From Candidatus Latescibacterota bacterium (GTDB lineage: Bacteria; Latescibacterota; UBA2968), in contig JAJEDY010000083.1 of NCBI GenBank assembly GCA_022821275.1, forward strand, positions 124,001-188,000: a DNA stretch of 64,000 bases, given 5' to 3'. The position numbers were made by a program, and so were the translations under genes. The notes under the pieces were generated by a model. The model was given only the letters and a program-made list of their open reading frames with translations, was not told the DNA's origin and did not search any database. Shown one piece after another: positions 26,849 through 35,177 of this stretch (position 1 is the first letter of the stretch; every line of letters starts with the position of its first letter).

Positions 26849-27349
26849 TCAGGGTGTAATATCGCGCCTCATCAAAACCATCTGAATTTTGGAATTTGAG
26901 CGAAGCGGTTCGATTAAATCGGTATCTTCAAATCCGATTTTTTGATAGAAGAAACGCGCTGGATTATTTTCACTAACCCAGGCTTCGAGCGTGGTAGCCC
27001 CACCCTCTCGTGCCCATTCTATGACGGCGCACACAATCTGCTCACCGATCTTTTGTCCTCGAAATTTGGGCGCAACCCACATCGCGGTAAGCACTACTAT
27101 GTCTGATGCTCTGCGATAACACCCCGCCATTCCACAGGGATTATCCCTCACACAAGCCATGAAATATGCGCGATCCAACAGAGTAGCATGGTCTCTCGCC
27201 ATGTCCTGCCAGTCTCTATCGGTTCTTATTTGGCCTTCTGCCAGCGTTGTCCCAAAAGCATAAGGCGCTTCTTCAAGTGCGCGAAGACGCACATCCCTGA
27301 GTATCCGCCATTGATCTGAACGGATTCGGGTAACGGCCTGTGATAGCAT
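26849..27349 (-). CDS. GNAT family N-acetyltransferase
   Basis: The 166-residue protein has the GNAT layout: an N-terminal RLRALEEAPYAFGTT helix, the acetyl-CoA loop VAPKFRGQKIGEQIV (the R/Q-x-x-G-x-G/A site) and a C-terminal NPARFFYQKIGFED segment typical of the RimI-like group. It transfers an acetyl group to an amine of a small molecule or protein end; the acceptor is unknown. It starts 4 bp after the hisI stop, so it belongs to the hisI-prs transcript. Confidence 0.88.
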   Translation of the reverse strand: MLSQAVTRIRSDQWRILRDVRLRALEEAPYAFGTTLAEGQIRTDRDWQDMARDHATLLDRAYFMACVRDNPCGMAGCYRRASDIVVLTAMWVAPKFRGQKIGEQIVCAVIEWAREGGATTLEAWVSENNPARFFYQKIGFEDTDLIEPLRSNSKIQMVLMRRDITP

Positions 27350-27353
27350 AACT

Positions 27354-27782
27354 TTACTCCGGTATGGTTTTGGGGTTTACAAATCTCAGGTTTCCACTAT
27401 CGATACTGCGGTAATAACAACCGTACCGCGCTCGCCCATTTTCTTTCGTATGGCACGATCCTTCGCCTTTGAGGCGCACGAGATAAAGCAGTGAATTTTG
27501 CTCGCAGTTGATGCGCACATCGACCAATTCGAGCATATCGCCAGATGTGGCCCCTTTAATCCAGAGTTCATTGCGCGATGTACTCCAGAAAGTTGCCACG
27601 CGGTGTTCAAGCGCATAGTCAAGCGCAAGTTCATTGACATAGCCGATCAAGAGAATGGCTTTGCTATCCACATCCTGTACCGCAACGGGAATCACGGGAT
27701 GATCAGCCTGTGCAACCTTTCGCAGCTTTTCAAAATCGAGATGGATCTCTGTGCCTTCTTCGAGTTGATAATCAATAGACAT
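27354..27782 (-). CDS. hisI: Phosphoribosyl-AMP cyclohydrolase family protein (HisI-like)
   Basis: At 142 residues this matches the stand-alone cyclohydrolase of histidine synthesis, which opens the purine ring of phosphoribosyl-AMP. Visible are FWSTSRNELWIKGATSGD (66-82) and the three zinc cysteines Cys93, Cys110 (SCHT) and Cys122 (GCYYR). The acidic D-C-D-x-D metal motif of classic HisI is N-C-E-Q-N here (92-96), so the magnesium ligands are altered. AAAGGAAA precedes the ATG. It lies 21 bp after the second PRPP synthetase, linking it to PRPP use. A divergent subfamily or a related reaction is possible. Confidence 0.85.
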   Translation of the reverse strand: MSIDYQLEEGTEIHLDFEKLRKVAQADHPVIPVAVQDVDSKAILLIGYVNELALDYALEHRVATFWSTSRNELWIKGATSGDMLELVDVRINCEQNSLLYLVRLKGEGSCHTKENGRARYGCYYRSIDSGNLRFVNPKTIPE

Positions 27783-27803
27783 AGCAATTTCCTTTCTCCA
27801 AGA

Positions 27804-28751
27804 TCAATTGGGAAACAAAACGCTGACGCTCTCTTTGTTGTGAATGCGACGTATGGATTCGGCAAAAAGCGGAGCAACTGAAACGACTTCAAATTTATCG
27901 GTCAACTCACAGGGTTGGGTTTCTATGGTATTCGTCATTAAAACCCTGAGAATCGGACTGTCGTCAATGCGAGCAACGCCTTCAGGTGAAAGGGCACCGT
28001 GTGTAACGAGGACGTACACATCTAATGCACCCTGTTCCATGAGCAGGTGAGCCATTTGCACCAGCGTGCCCCCTGAGATGGTCATATCGTCAACAATAAG
28101 AGCTGTTTTGTCATCCACATCGCCAATCAGATCCAATATCTCAGCTTTTTCATCGTGGGCAACGCGCTCTTTGTCGCCAATAGCCAGACCGGTCTTGAGA
28201 TAAGACGCATATTTCCGCGCCTGTTTGGCAAATCCCGTATCCGGAGAAACCACAATAAGATTTTCTTTCTTCTTGGCCAGCATTGCGTCACACAGAACGG
28301 GCAGTCCATAAAGATCATCCACGGGAATTCTAAAAAAACCTTGAATCTGTGCCGCGTGTAGATCCATCGTGACAATGCGATCTGCCCCTGCTGCCTCAAT
28401 GGCATCGGCGCATACGCGAGCGCGAATGGAAACGCGCGGTTCATCCTTTTTATCGCCTTTGCCATAGCTAAAGTAAGGCACAACAGCGGTGACAGTATCG
28501 GCACTTGCGCGCTTGAATGCATCGATCCAGAACAGCAATTCCATAAAATTGTCATTGGCGGGATAGCCCGTGGACTGTACGAGATAGACCCGCCGACCAC
28601 GCACGTTTTCGAGAATGCGCACGAAGAGATTACCTTCGGAAAATCTCAAGGTTTCATTTTTGCCAGGCGCGATTTCGAGCGTAGCACAAATTGCCTGAGT
28701 CAATCGTTTGCTGCCTGTCCCACCAAATACCAGAATATCTTCGTTTGACAT
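27804..28751 (-). CDS. prs: Ribose-phosphate pyrophosphokinase, divergent copy 2
   Basis: ATG 28751 follows GAACC and begins MSNEDILVFGGTGSKRL. The 315-residue protein keeps the PRPP synthetase blocks in altered form: VVPYFSYGKGDKK, VSPDTGFAKQARKYA, DKERVA in the flexible loop (the Lys and the second Arg remain) and IVDDMTISGGT at the PRPP site. It is distinctly divergent from copy 1, not a recent duplicate. Members of this branch may form hetero-oligomers with the main enzyme or use other pentose phosphates. It leads the four-gene unit with hisI, a GNAT and copy 1. Confidence 0.88.
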   Translation of the reverse strand: MSNEDILVFGGTGSKRLTQAICATLEIAPGKNETLRFSEGNLFVRILENVRGRRVYLVQSTGYPANDNFMELLFWIDAFKRASADTVTAVVPYFSYGKGDKKDEPRVSIRARVCADAIEAAGADRIVTMDLHAAQIQGFFRIPVDDLYGLPVLCDAMLAKKKENLIVVSPDTGFAKQARKYASYLKTGLAIGDKERVAHDEKAEILDLIGDVDDKTALIVDDMTISGGTLVQMAHLLMEQGALDVYVLVTHGALSPEGVARIDDSPILRVLMTNTIETQPCELTDKFEVVSVAPLFAESIRRIHNKESVSVLFPN

Positions 28752-29250
28752 GAGAGGTTCCTTATTTGAATTTTTCAAAAATTGAATCTATTATTGTCGG
28801 GTCATTAAAAAAAGAATGTGAACCGCTTCATGTCTCAAGGCGAAACCACTCATCGCCAAATCCTCCACAAAAAAAGCCCACTGTCTCTCGACAGCGGGCT
28901 TATTCATTTCATTGGACAAACTATTATGACATATCCACCGCCGAGCGCGTCATGCAAAATGTCGCAGACGTAGCCTGATGAGTGTGATGATGGGCGGTGT
29001 GGGCAAACGCATCCCCGGCCAAAACAGCGTTTGGATTAGTAAAAGTAACCGGGTTGTTGATCAATGCGTTCATAATGATCACAAAATAGAAAGTCTGCGT
29101 TTTCGCGTCAAGGTTTTTCTTTTAAAATGGGTAAACAATCACCCGCAAAGGGATTGGCTATGAGTTCAGACTTGCCCTTTAATCATAGAGACCTTACATT
29201 GGTCTTGATTTGTTTCGTTTTTCAAATCATATCACACAGGAGTTTGTGCT
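28752..29250. other. 499-bp gap with a minus-strand terminator and a possible small ORF
   Basis: No established gene lies here. On the minus strand an open frame at 28924-29073 encodes 49 residues starting MNALINNPVT, and it ends 23 bp before a well-formed terminator oriented the same way. No clear ribosome site precedes its ATG. The terminator itself implies a minus-strand transcript from within this gap, either for this peptide or a small RNA. Confidence 0.4.
28869..28901 (-). terminator. Rho-independent terminator, minus strand
   Basis: A 12-bp stem with one mismatch (28874-28885 and 28890-28901, loop TCTC) is followed on the minus strand by seven T residues. The nearest known minus-strand gene starts downstream of it, so it does not end any recognised gene. 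Confidence 0.8.
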
Positions 29251-30294
29251 GTGCTCTACTGGCTGGGTGAGCAATTGTTGGACATCTATGGGCCATTTCG
29301 CCTCTTCACTTCTTATCTATTTTTGGTTGGTGCAGGTACCGCGCTCGCCTGCGTCTTCACCTGGAGGATTTTACCCAAATTGTGGCACAGATTACCACAG
29401 GACCAGGGACGTGAGCATGCTGTTGGCGCCGCACTAAATAAAGGCAAACCCGTAGGGGCAGGCGTTATTTTCATTTCTATTTTTATAGTTGTCGGATTCT
29501 TATTTGTACCGCTTGGAACGCGATATCTGGCCGCTTTGGGATGCCTGTTTTTGGCAATGCTGGTGGGATTTTTCGATGACCGCTATGAATGGAGTGAATA
29601 CCGCATGGGGTTGTTCGATCTGGTCATCTCCATTCTTGGTGCTATGGTAGTATGCCAGATGGCACCAGTCGAAGTGTGGCTACCACTAATTAAGACGTCG
29701 GTTATTGTGCCACCCTGGATTTATATCCCCATAGCTACATGCTTGTTGTGGATGACTATTAACGCCACAAATTGTACAGACGGTGTGGATGGTCTATCGG
29801 GCAGCTTGTGCATGTTGGCATTTATTTTTTTAGGTGGTGCACTATACGTCATTGTGGGACACCGGGATATCGCCCAATATCTGCTTGTACCACACTACAA
29901 AGAGGCGGCCAATTGGGCGGTAATGGCTTTTGTCATGACGGGTTGTCTGGTGGGCTATTTGTGGCACAATGCCAATCCAAGTGCCGTGTTAATGGGCGAC
30001 GCTGGATCTCGTCCCCTGGGCTTATTACTCGGCATGCTGGTCCTGGCGTGTGGCAATCCGTTTTTGATTATTATAGTTGCAGGAGTCGTACTGGTCAATG
30101 GCGCAACAGGTCTTCTGAAAGTCGCTTTGTTGCGCTTTTTTAAAATCGGCATTTTCAAACAGGTGCGTTATCCCCTGCACGATCACGTCCGGCAAAAATG
30201 GGGCTGGTCCAATACGCAGGTACTGGTCAGATTTACACTTTTACAGGCCATAGTAACACCTCTTTTGTTGATATTATTATTAAAAATCAGATGA
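29251..30294 (+). CDS. mraY: MraY-type phospho-N-acetylmuramoyl-pentapeptide transferase
   Basis: GTG 29251 behind AGGAG gives 347 residues with about ten membrane helices. Motifs of MraY are in order: the N-terminal VLYWLGEQLL, the GFFDDRYEW loop, NCTDGVDGLSG with the metal-binding aspartates, MGDAGSRPLG and the C-terminal PLHDHVRQKWGW corresponding to the family's PLHHHFE block. MraY loads UDP-MurNAc-pentapeptide on undecaprenyl phosphate to make lipid I for peptidoglycan. It stands alone here, outside the usual cell-wall cluster, so it may be a second copy; without the rest of the genome that cannot be settled. Confidence 0.85.
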   Translation: MLYWLGEQLLDIYGPFRLFTSYLFLVGAGTALACVFTWRILPKLWHRLPQDQGREHAVGAALNKGKPVGAGVIFISIFIVVGFLFVPLGTRYLAALGCLFLAMLVGFFDDRYEWSEYRMGLFDLVISILGAMVVCQMAPVEVWLPLIKTSVIVPPWIYIPIATCLLWMTINATNCTDGVDGLSGSLCMLAFIFLGGALYVIVGHRDIAQYLLVPHYKEAANWAVMAFVMTGCLVGYLWHNANPSAVLMGDAGSRPLGLLLGMLVLACGNPFLIIIVAGVVLVNGATGLLKVALLRFFKIGIFKQVRYPLHDHVRQKWGWSNTQVLVRFTLLQAIVTPLLLILLLKIR

Positions 30295-30333
30295 AAAGAA
30301 AAAAGTACCTCACCATCGTTTTCTGGAGAAAAT

Positions 30334-31671
30334 ATGCCTACAAAATCCGAAATCAAAAAACGCATTTGTGAAGCTATTGATCGACGTCGAGATCAGATTT
30401 GTCGCATTGGCGATCATATCATGTTAAATCCCGAGTTGGGGTTTAAAGAATTTGAGACAGCAAAGCTCGTATCACAAACAATGGACGAGTTTGGCTTACC
30501 ACATGAAACCGAGTTGGCAATTACAGGTGTAAAAGGCGTGTTGCAGGGAAGTAAGCCTGGACCAACAGTGGCACTAATTGGCGAACTCGACTCGCTCGTG
30601 GTTTCTGGCCATCCCAATGCCAATCCCAAAACGGGTGCAGCACATGCTTGCGGTCACAATGCACAGATCGCGGGATTGATGGGGGCAATGATGGGCATGG
30701 TCGATGCGCGCGTAGTTGACAATTTGGCGGGAAGGATCGTCTTTTTTGCCGTGCCAGCAGAGGAATTTGTGGAGGTTGAATACCGTCTGAATCTGGTAAA
30801 GTCTGGAAAACTGAGCTTTTTGGGTGGCAAGCCAGAATTGATCAAGCACGGACATTTTGACGACATCGATATGGCGGTTATGATTCATACACATAGCGAT
30901 GAATCACTGACCAAAGCCGCTATTTCCGCATCATCTAACGGATTTGTAGCAAAAATGATTCGGTTTGTGGGCAAAGCCTCACACGCTGGCGGCGCACCTC
31001 ATCGGGGCATCAATGCCCTGAATGCGGCTCAAATTGCCCTGAGTGCCATCAACGCGCAGCGCGAAACATTCCAGGATCACGATGCTATCCGAGTGCATCC
31101 TATCATCACCAAAGGCGGGGATTTGGTCAATGTCATACCAGACGAAGTTTGTATGGAAACTTATGTTCGGGGGCGCACAGCAGAAGGGATACTCGATGCC
31201 AGCATGAAAGTAGATCGCGCACTTCGGGCCGGCGCAATGGCACTTGGCGCAACAGTAGAAATAGAAACACTACCGGGATATATGCCATTAAAAAACAATG
31301 CAGATTTGCGGACACTTTATGAAAAAAATGCCAGAGCGCGTCTGGGAGAAGATGAATTTTGCTCAGTAGGCCACAGAACTGGCTCAACTGATATGGGCGA
31401 TATATCCTGTATTATGCCCGCGATTCATCCCTATATGTCGGGAGCTACGGGACCAGGACACAGCGTCGAGTGGCATATTTCCGATAAAGAGATGGGATAT
31501 GTAGAACCAGCAAAATCACTGGCACTGATAGCAGTGGATCTGCTTTACGACCGCGCGGCAGAAGCAAAAGCCGTACTTGCAAATTACAAACCAGAGATGA
31601 CAAAAAATCAGTACCTCGATTTTCAAAACAATCTGTTCCAAACAGAAGTTTACGATGGTGAATCAGATTGA
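30334..31671 (+). CDS. M20 family metallo-amidohydrolase
   Basis: A 445-residue M20D-type enzyme. It shows the N-terminal LNPELGFKEFET, the metal and catalytic block GELDSL (83-88), AHACGHNAQ with Cys106 and His108, PAEEF with the base and ligand glutamates, and SHAGGAPHRGINAL from the lid domain. Relatives remove acyl groups from amino acids or cleave aminobenzoyl-glutamate. GGAG precedes the ATG. The gene is a single-gene unit ended by a terminator. Its substrate is not evident. Confidence 0.9.
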   Translation: MPTKSEIKKRICEAIDRRRDQICRIGDHIMLNPELGFKEFETAKLVSQTMDEFGLPHETELAITGVKGVLQGSKPGPTVALIGELDSLVVSGHPNANPKTGAAHACGHNAQIAGLMGAMMGMVDARVVDNLAGRIVFFAVPAEEFVEVEYRLNLVKSGKLSFLGGKPELIKHGHFDDIDMAVMIHTHSDESLTKAAISASSNGFVAKMIRFVGKASHAGGAPHRGINALNAAQIALSAINAQRETFQDHDAIRVHPIITKGGDLVNVIPDEVCMETYVRGRTAEGILDASMKVDRALRAGAMALGATVEIETLPGYMPLKNNADLRTLYEKNARARLGEDEFCSVGHRTGSTDMGDISCIMPAIHPYMSGATGPGHSVEWHISDKEMGYVEPAKSLALIAVDLLYDRAAEAKAVLANYKPEMTKNQYLDFQNNLFQTEVYDGESD

Positions 31672-31713
31672 GCGTTGATCAGAAACTCACAGGTCTGATG
31701 CTCAATTCGAAAC

Positions 31714-31738
31714 AGGCCCGGAATTTACCGGGCCTTTG
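31714..31738. terminator. Rho-independent terminator between convergent genes
   Basis: A perfect 8-bp stem (AGGCCCGG and CCGGGCCT) around AATTTA followed by a short T run. It lies between the M20 gene and nadA. The T run is short, so efficiency may be moderate. Confidence 0.7.
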
Positions 31739-31766
31739 GTATCGCATAACTGTGTTTTTTAAGGGC

Positions 31767-32816
31767 TCATACAATCTCCAGCATGCGCTCCACGGATTTT
31801 AATGCACGCACGCGGATTTCTTCGGGTACTTCGATAATTTGCTCGTTATATTCGAGTGCATTGAGCGTATCTTCAAGTGTAATTTCGTTCATATGTGGAC
31901 AGCGAATGCTGCACAGGCCAACCATTTCTTTATCCGGGTTTTCCGCTGCGATATTGTCGCCCATGCTACATTCTGTGAGCAGTAAATATCGCTCGGCATC
32001 CATTTCGCGCACATAATCGACCATGCGAGAGGTACTGCCCGAAAAATCGGACGCAGCGACCACTTCAGGGCTGCATTCCGGGTGGGATAGAACAACGACA
32101 TCCGGAAACTGTACGCGCACATTTTCAATATCCTGAACGGTAAATTGCTCATGTACCTCACACCTGCCATGCCAACCGATCATTTCGTATTCAAGACCGG
32201 GTTTGGGATCGGAAAATCCCGTTATTGTGGGAAAAATAATGCGCTTATCGGTCTCCTGCGCGACATTGGCGGCTAAATATTCATCGGGCAAAAAGATAAT
32301 GGTATCCGAATTGAGCGATTCAACAACCTTGTGGGCATTGCCCGATGTACAGCAAATATCGCACTCGGCTTTGACATCGGCATACGTGTTGATATACGTG
32401 ACAATGGGAACGCCCGGATATTGTTCGCGCAGATTGCGAACATCTTCTGCAGTAATGCTCGCGGCCAGGGAACAGCCTGCAACGCGCGCGGGCAAGAGCA
32501 CGGTTTTGTCGGGGTTGAGAATTTTTGCAGTCTCAGCCATAAAGCGCACGCCGCAAAAGACGATTGGATCGGCGTCGGTTTCTGCGGCTTTACGCGATAA
32601 CTCGAGCGAATCGCCCACGACATCTGGCACAGAGTGATAAAGTGCCGGCTCCATGTAGTTATGCCCGAGGATAATGGCCCCGCGCTCTTTTTTTAGCTTA
32701 TTGATTTCGTAAGCCAATTCTGCTTTGTAGCGCAATTCGATATCGGGCACAATGCCCTCTAATCGCTCGGCCATCTGTTGATAGGTCTCTTCCAAAGTAG
32801 TGGCAGTCAGTGCCAT
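31767..32816 (-). CDS. nadA: Quinolinate synthase
   Basis: ATG 32816 with AGGAG upstream gives 349 residues starting MALTATTLEE; a longer frame upstream contains unrelated sequence. NadA condenses iminoaspartate with dihydroxyacetone phosphate to quinolinate for NAD. The three cysteines that hold the 4Fe-4S cluster are visible as Cys115 (AGCSLA), Cys219 (HGRCEVHE) and Cys302 or Cys306 (LCSIRCPHMN). Other family blocks are ILGHNYMEPA, FCGVRFMAE and SHPEC. The neighbouring nadB and nadC are not in the window, so this is a solitary copy. Confidence 0.95.
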   Translation of the reverse strand: MALTATTLEETYQQMAERLEGIVPDIELRYKAELAYEINKLKKERGAIILGHNYMEPALYHSVPDVVGDSLELSRKAAETDADPIVFCGVRFMAETAKILNPDKTVLLPARVAGCSLAASITAEDVRNLREQYPGVPIVTYINTYADVKAECDICCTSGNAHKVVESLNSDTIIFLPDEYLAANVAQETDKRIIFPTITGFSDPKPGLEYEMIGWHGRCEVHEQFTVQDIENVRVQFPDVVVLSHPECSPEVVAASDFSGSTSRMVDYVREMDAERYLLLTECSMGDNIAAENPDKEMVGLCSIRCPHMNEITLEDTLNALEYNEQIIEVPEEIRVRALKSVERMLEIV

Positions 32817-32965
32817 AACAGTCAACTCCTGTTGTGGGGGAGCACCCCCGATGATGCGTGTGGATTTGGATAAAGATATAAAAAGACGGCCTTTGCTGCA
32901 AGGTTTCGGTTGTACCCCCTTGCAAGAAATATTACTTTTAGCTTTATGATATCTGGATATGGAAC

Positions 32966-34030
32966 ATGAAATTTGTAATTCGCGCAGGTGGTATTGGTAC
33001 GCGGCTGTGGCCTTTAAGTCGCAAGAATAGGCCCAAACAATTTCACGCTTTAACGGGTAAACGCACGATGTTACAAGAGGCGGTTCACCGCCTCGGTTCA
33101 CTCGCTAAAATAGATGATCTTTATGTCTCTACAGGCGTTGAACTATTGCATAGTGTTCGAGAACAATTGCCCGACTTATCTGCTGAAAACGCGATTTTAG
33201 AACCGGCACTCCGCAACACAGGGCCTGCGGTCGGGCTTGAGTGCGCCTTGTTGGAAGCTCGTTTTCCCGGATGTACAATTGCGAGTTTGGGATCTGATCA
33301 CCACATTGGCAAACCAGAGGAATTTTGTCGGCTACTCAAAGTAGCAGAAGACGCTCTGGAGAATCGCGCTGAAACCCTGTTTGTACTCGGTGTAAAACCA
33401 ACGCGTGCAGACACCGGCTTTGGATATATACAAAAGGGCGATGTGATTGCAAGGATAAATGACGAGCCGATTTATGCCGTAAAGTCATTTACAGAAAAAC
33501 CCGATGCAACAACCGCAAAAACATATCTGGAGAGCGACCAGTATCTGTGGAATAGCAATATGTTTGTGTGGAAAGCCAGGACAATGCTGGATCTTTTTGC
33601 AAAATTTGAACCCGAGATGTATGCCTTGCTCGAACAAATAGGCATCGCGACCAAAGTGGGACGAGAAGCAGACGTCATTGCCGAGGTCTATCCACAGATG
33701 AAAAACATCGCCATCGATCATGCAATTATCGAACGCGCGTCAGATATTGCGACCATAGAAGCCGACATCGATTGGAGCGATATCGGCGCGTGGGGTGCTT
33801 TGACAGATGTGTTGCCAGTAGATGAAAATGGCAATTTGCTGCGTGGCAATGTGCTATCGATCAATGCAAAACACACAACGGTTTATGGCAGCAAAGACAA
33901 AGTAATCGCGCTGGTCGATATCGAGAATTTAATCGTAATCGATACGGGTGATGCCCTGCTTATTTTGCCTCGCGATGGATCTCAGCGCGTAAAAGATGTG
34001 GTCGAAGCATTGGACGAGCGATATGTGTAA
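32966..34030 (+). CDS. manC: Mannose-1-phosphate guanylyltransferase
   Basis: The 354-residue protein opens with the nucleotidyltransferase signature IRAGGIGTRLWPLSR followed by RPKQF. It has the mannose-type blocks LGSDHHI, DTGFGYIQKG, FTEKPD and LWNSNMFVWKA, and DWSDIGAWG near residue 270. It forms GDP-mannose from mannose 1-phosphate and GTP for surface glycans. The length fits the single-function type without a fused isomerase domain. The first position of the signature is R in place of the common L, which is unusual. The ATG has only a weak ribosome site. Confidence 0.92.
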   Translation: MKFVIRAGGIGTRLWPLSRKNRPKQFHALTGKRTMLQEAVHRLGSLAKIDDLYVSTGVELLHSVREQLPDLSAENAILEPALRNTGPAVGLECALLEARFPGCTIASLGSDHHIGKPEEFCRLLKVAEDALENRAETLFVLGVKPTRADTGFGYIQKGDVIARINDEPIYAVKSFTEKPDATTAKTYLESDQYLWNSNMFVWKARTMLDLFAKFEPEMYALLEQIGIATKVGREADVIAEVYPQMKNIAIDHAIIERASDIATIEADIDWSDIGAWGALTDVLPVDENGNLLRGNVLSINAKHTTVYGSKDKVIALVDIENLIVIDTGDALLILPRDGSQRVKDVVEALDERYV

Positions 34031-34068
34031 TCTCGAGTATAGAAAATGAAAACTGTAGAGGAGATTTT

Positions 34069-34563
34069 ATGAAAATTCTAAAAAGTTTTTGCCTCGCGCT
34101 ATGTGTTTTGTATGCTAATATGGGTGATGCCGATGCCGCATTCATCGACGGCGTAAACCTGGGCGGAGGCTTTATGTGGAACGACAGTATTCGCCCGCGT
34201 TTTGATTCCGCTGGCGGGATTGCTCTGCACGCCTCTATCCATGTCAATCTGCCCGGCCCATTCATATTCGCGCCATTTTACGACATAAGTTTTGCCAGCC
34301 CGATGATGCATACGCTGGGCACGAGTCTCAATTATGCAATTGGCATGCGCGACTTTGAATCCCACAAGCTATTTTTTGGACCGAGTATTGGACGTGTAAT
34401 ATCGGATGGAACTTCTGGGCGTTTTATAGGTGGGGAATTGGGATACAAATTTCCAATAGGTGAAAAACTCGGATTATTTGCCAGAATCAAATTTGTCGAA
34501 GATCAAAATGATGTTGTCAGCGGATTTTCCGGACACATCGGCGCGTCATTCAAACTCTTTTAG
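34069..34563 (+). CDS. Small secreted barrel-like protein
   Basis: A 164-residue protein with a signal peptide (KILKSFCLALCVLYANMGDADA) and short amphipathic strands thereafter, such as LHASIHVNLPGPFIFAPFYD, FFGPSIGRVISDG and ending in GASFKLF with a terminal aromatic. This is typical of a small outer-membrane barrel, but no named family is recognised. GAGGAG precedes the ATG. It follows the guanylyltransferase by 38 bp and converges on the TrmY gene with only 5 bp between stops. Confidence 0.65.
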   Translation: MKILKSFCLALCVLYANMGDADAAFIDGVNLGGGFMWNDSIRPRFDSAGGIALHASIHVNLPGPFIFAPFYDISFASPMMHTLGTSLNYAIGMRDFESHKLFFGPSIGRVISDGTSGRFIGGELGYKFPIGEKLGLFARIKFVEDQNDVVSGFSGHIGASFKLF

Positions 34564-34568
34564 CAAAT

Positions 34569-35165
34569 CTACCAAACACCCTGTCGGTCCAATTCATTGT
34601 GTAGCAATACAATACACTGAGAGGCAAACAACATTCTGGGACCCACGCAAATCGGTTTTGCGCCGAGGCGTCGCAAATACTTAGCCGTCTTTTTCGGCAT
34701 TGTGAGATGGTCTGAAAAAACAAACGTCACATCTCGGGGAAATGTCACTGTGCGAATATCAACACCTCTGCGCTCGAGCACATAGAGTGATTCCGTGCGC
34801 TCTTGCACAACGCGTTCAAATCCCTTTTTCGCCACAAATAGACCGTCATCAACCTGTCGCTCTTCGCCCAGTGACAAACCCTTGCCAGCAGATAGTGCTT
34901 TTTGCACAGCCCCTGCCAGCGTGCGTTCATCAAACCCACCCAGATAGGTTAAATGATCACTCTCAAACCGCACGGTTTTCGGCGGGTCCGAAGGTCCATC
35001 AAAGACGAGATGCACAACGGTATCTGTTCGTATATTTTGAGAATAAAAAAGCGCGTTCGCCAAACAATGTGCCACAATCTCCAATCGTCCAATCCGGCTC
35101 AAATCATCCAATGAAAAATCGGGCGTGGTCGGACCTTTGCGAGCGCGAAGAATAAAATTTCTCAT
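34569..35165 (-). CDS. trmY: TrmY-like tRNA pseudouridine-54 N1-methyltransferase (SPOUT family)
   Basis: ATG 35165 gives 198 residues starting MRNFILRARKGPT. The N-terminal part with LDDLSRIGRLEIVAHCLANALF and the IRTDTVVHLVFDGPSDPPKT block, followed by YLGGFDERTLAG, matches the TrmY/DUF358 SPOUT methyltransferases, and the C-terminal segment VFSDHLTMPKK plus GPRMLFASQCIVLLHNELD fits the knotted SAM site. In archaea TrmY methylates pseudouridine 54 of tRNA; bacterial homologues are sparse and their role is less clear. Its start codon is 12 bp from that of the divergent LolA-like gene. Confidence 0.82.
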   Translation of the reverse strand: MRNFILRARKGPTTPDFSLDDLSRIGRLEIVAHCLANALFYSQNIRTDTVVHLVFDGPSDPPKTVRFESDHLTYLGGFDERTLAGAVQKALSAGKGLSLGEERQVDDGLFVAKKGFERVVQERTESLYVLERRGVDIRTVTFPRDVTFVFSDHLTMPKKTAKYLRRLGAKPICVGPRMLFASQCIVLLHNELDRQGVW

Positions 35166-35177
35166 AAGGAGCAAATT

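Noticed and set aside
32198-32640. Open frames on the plus strand within nadA
   Set aside because: They are shadows of nadA, which has all three cluster cysteines.
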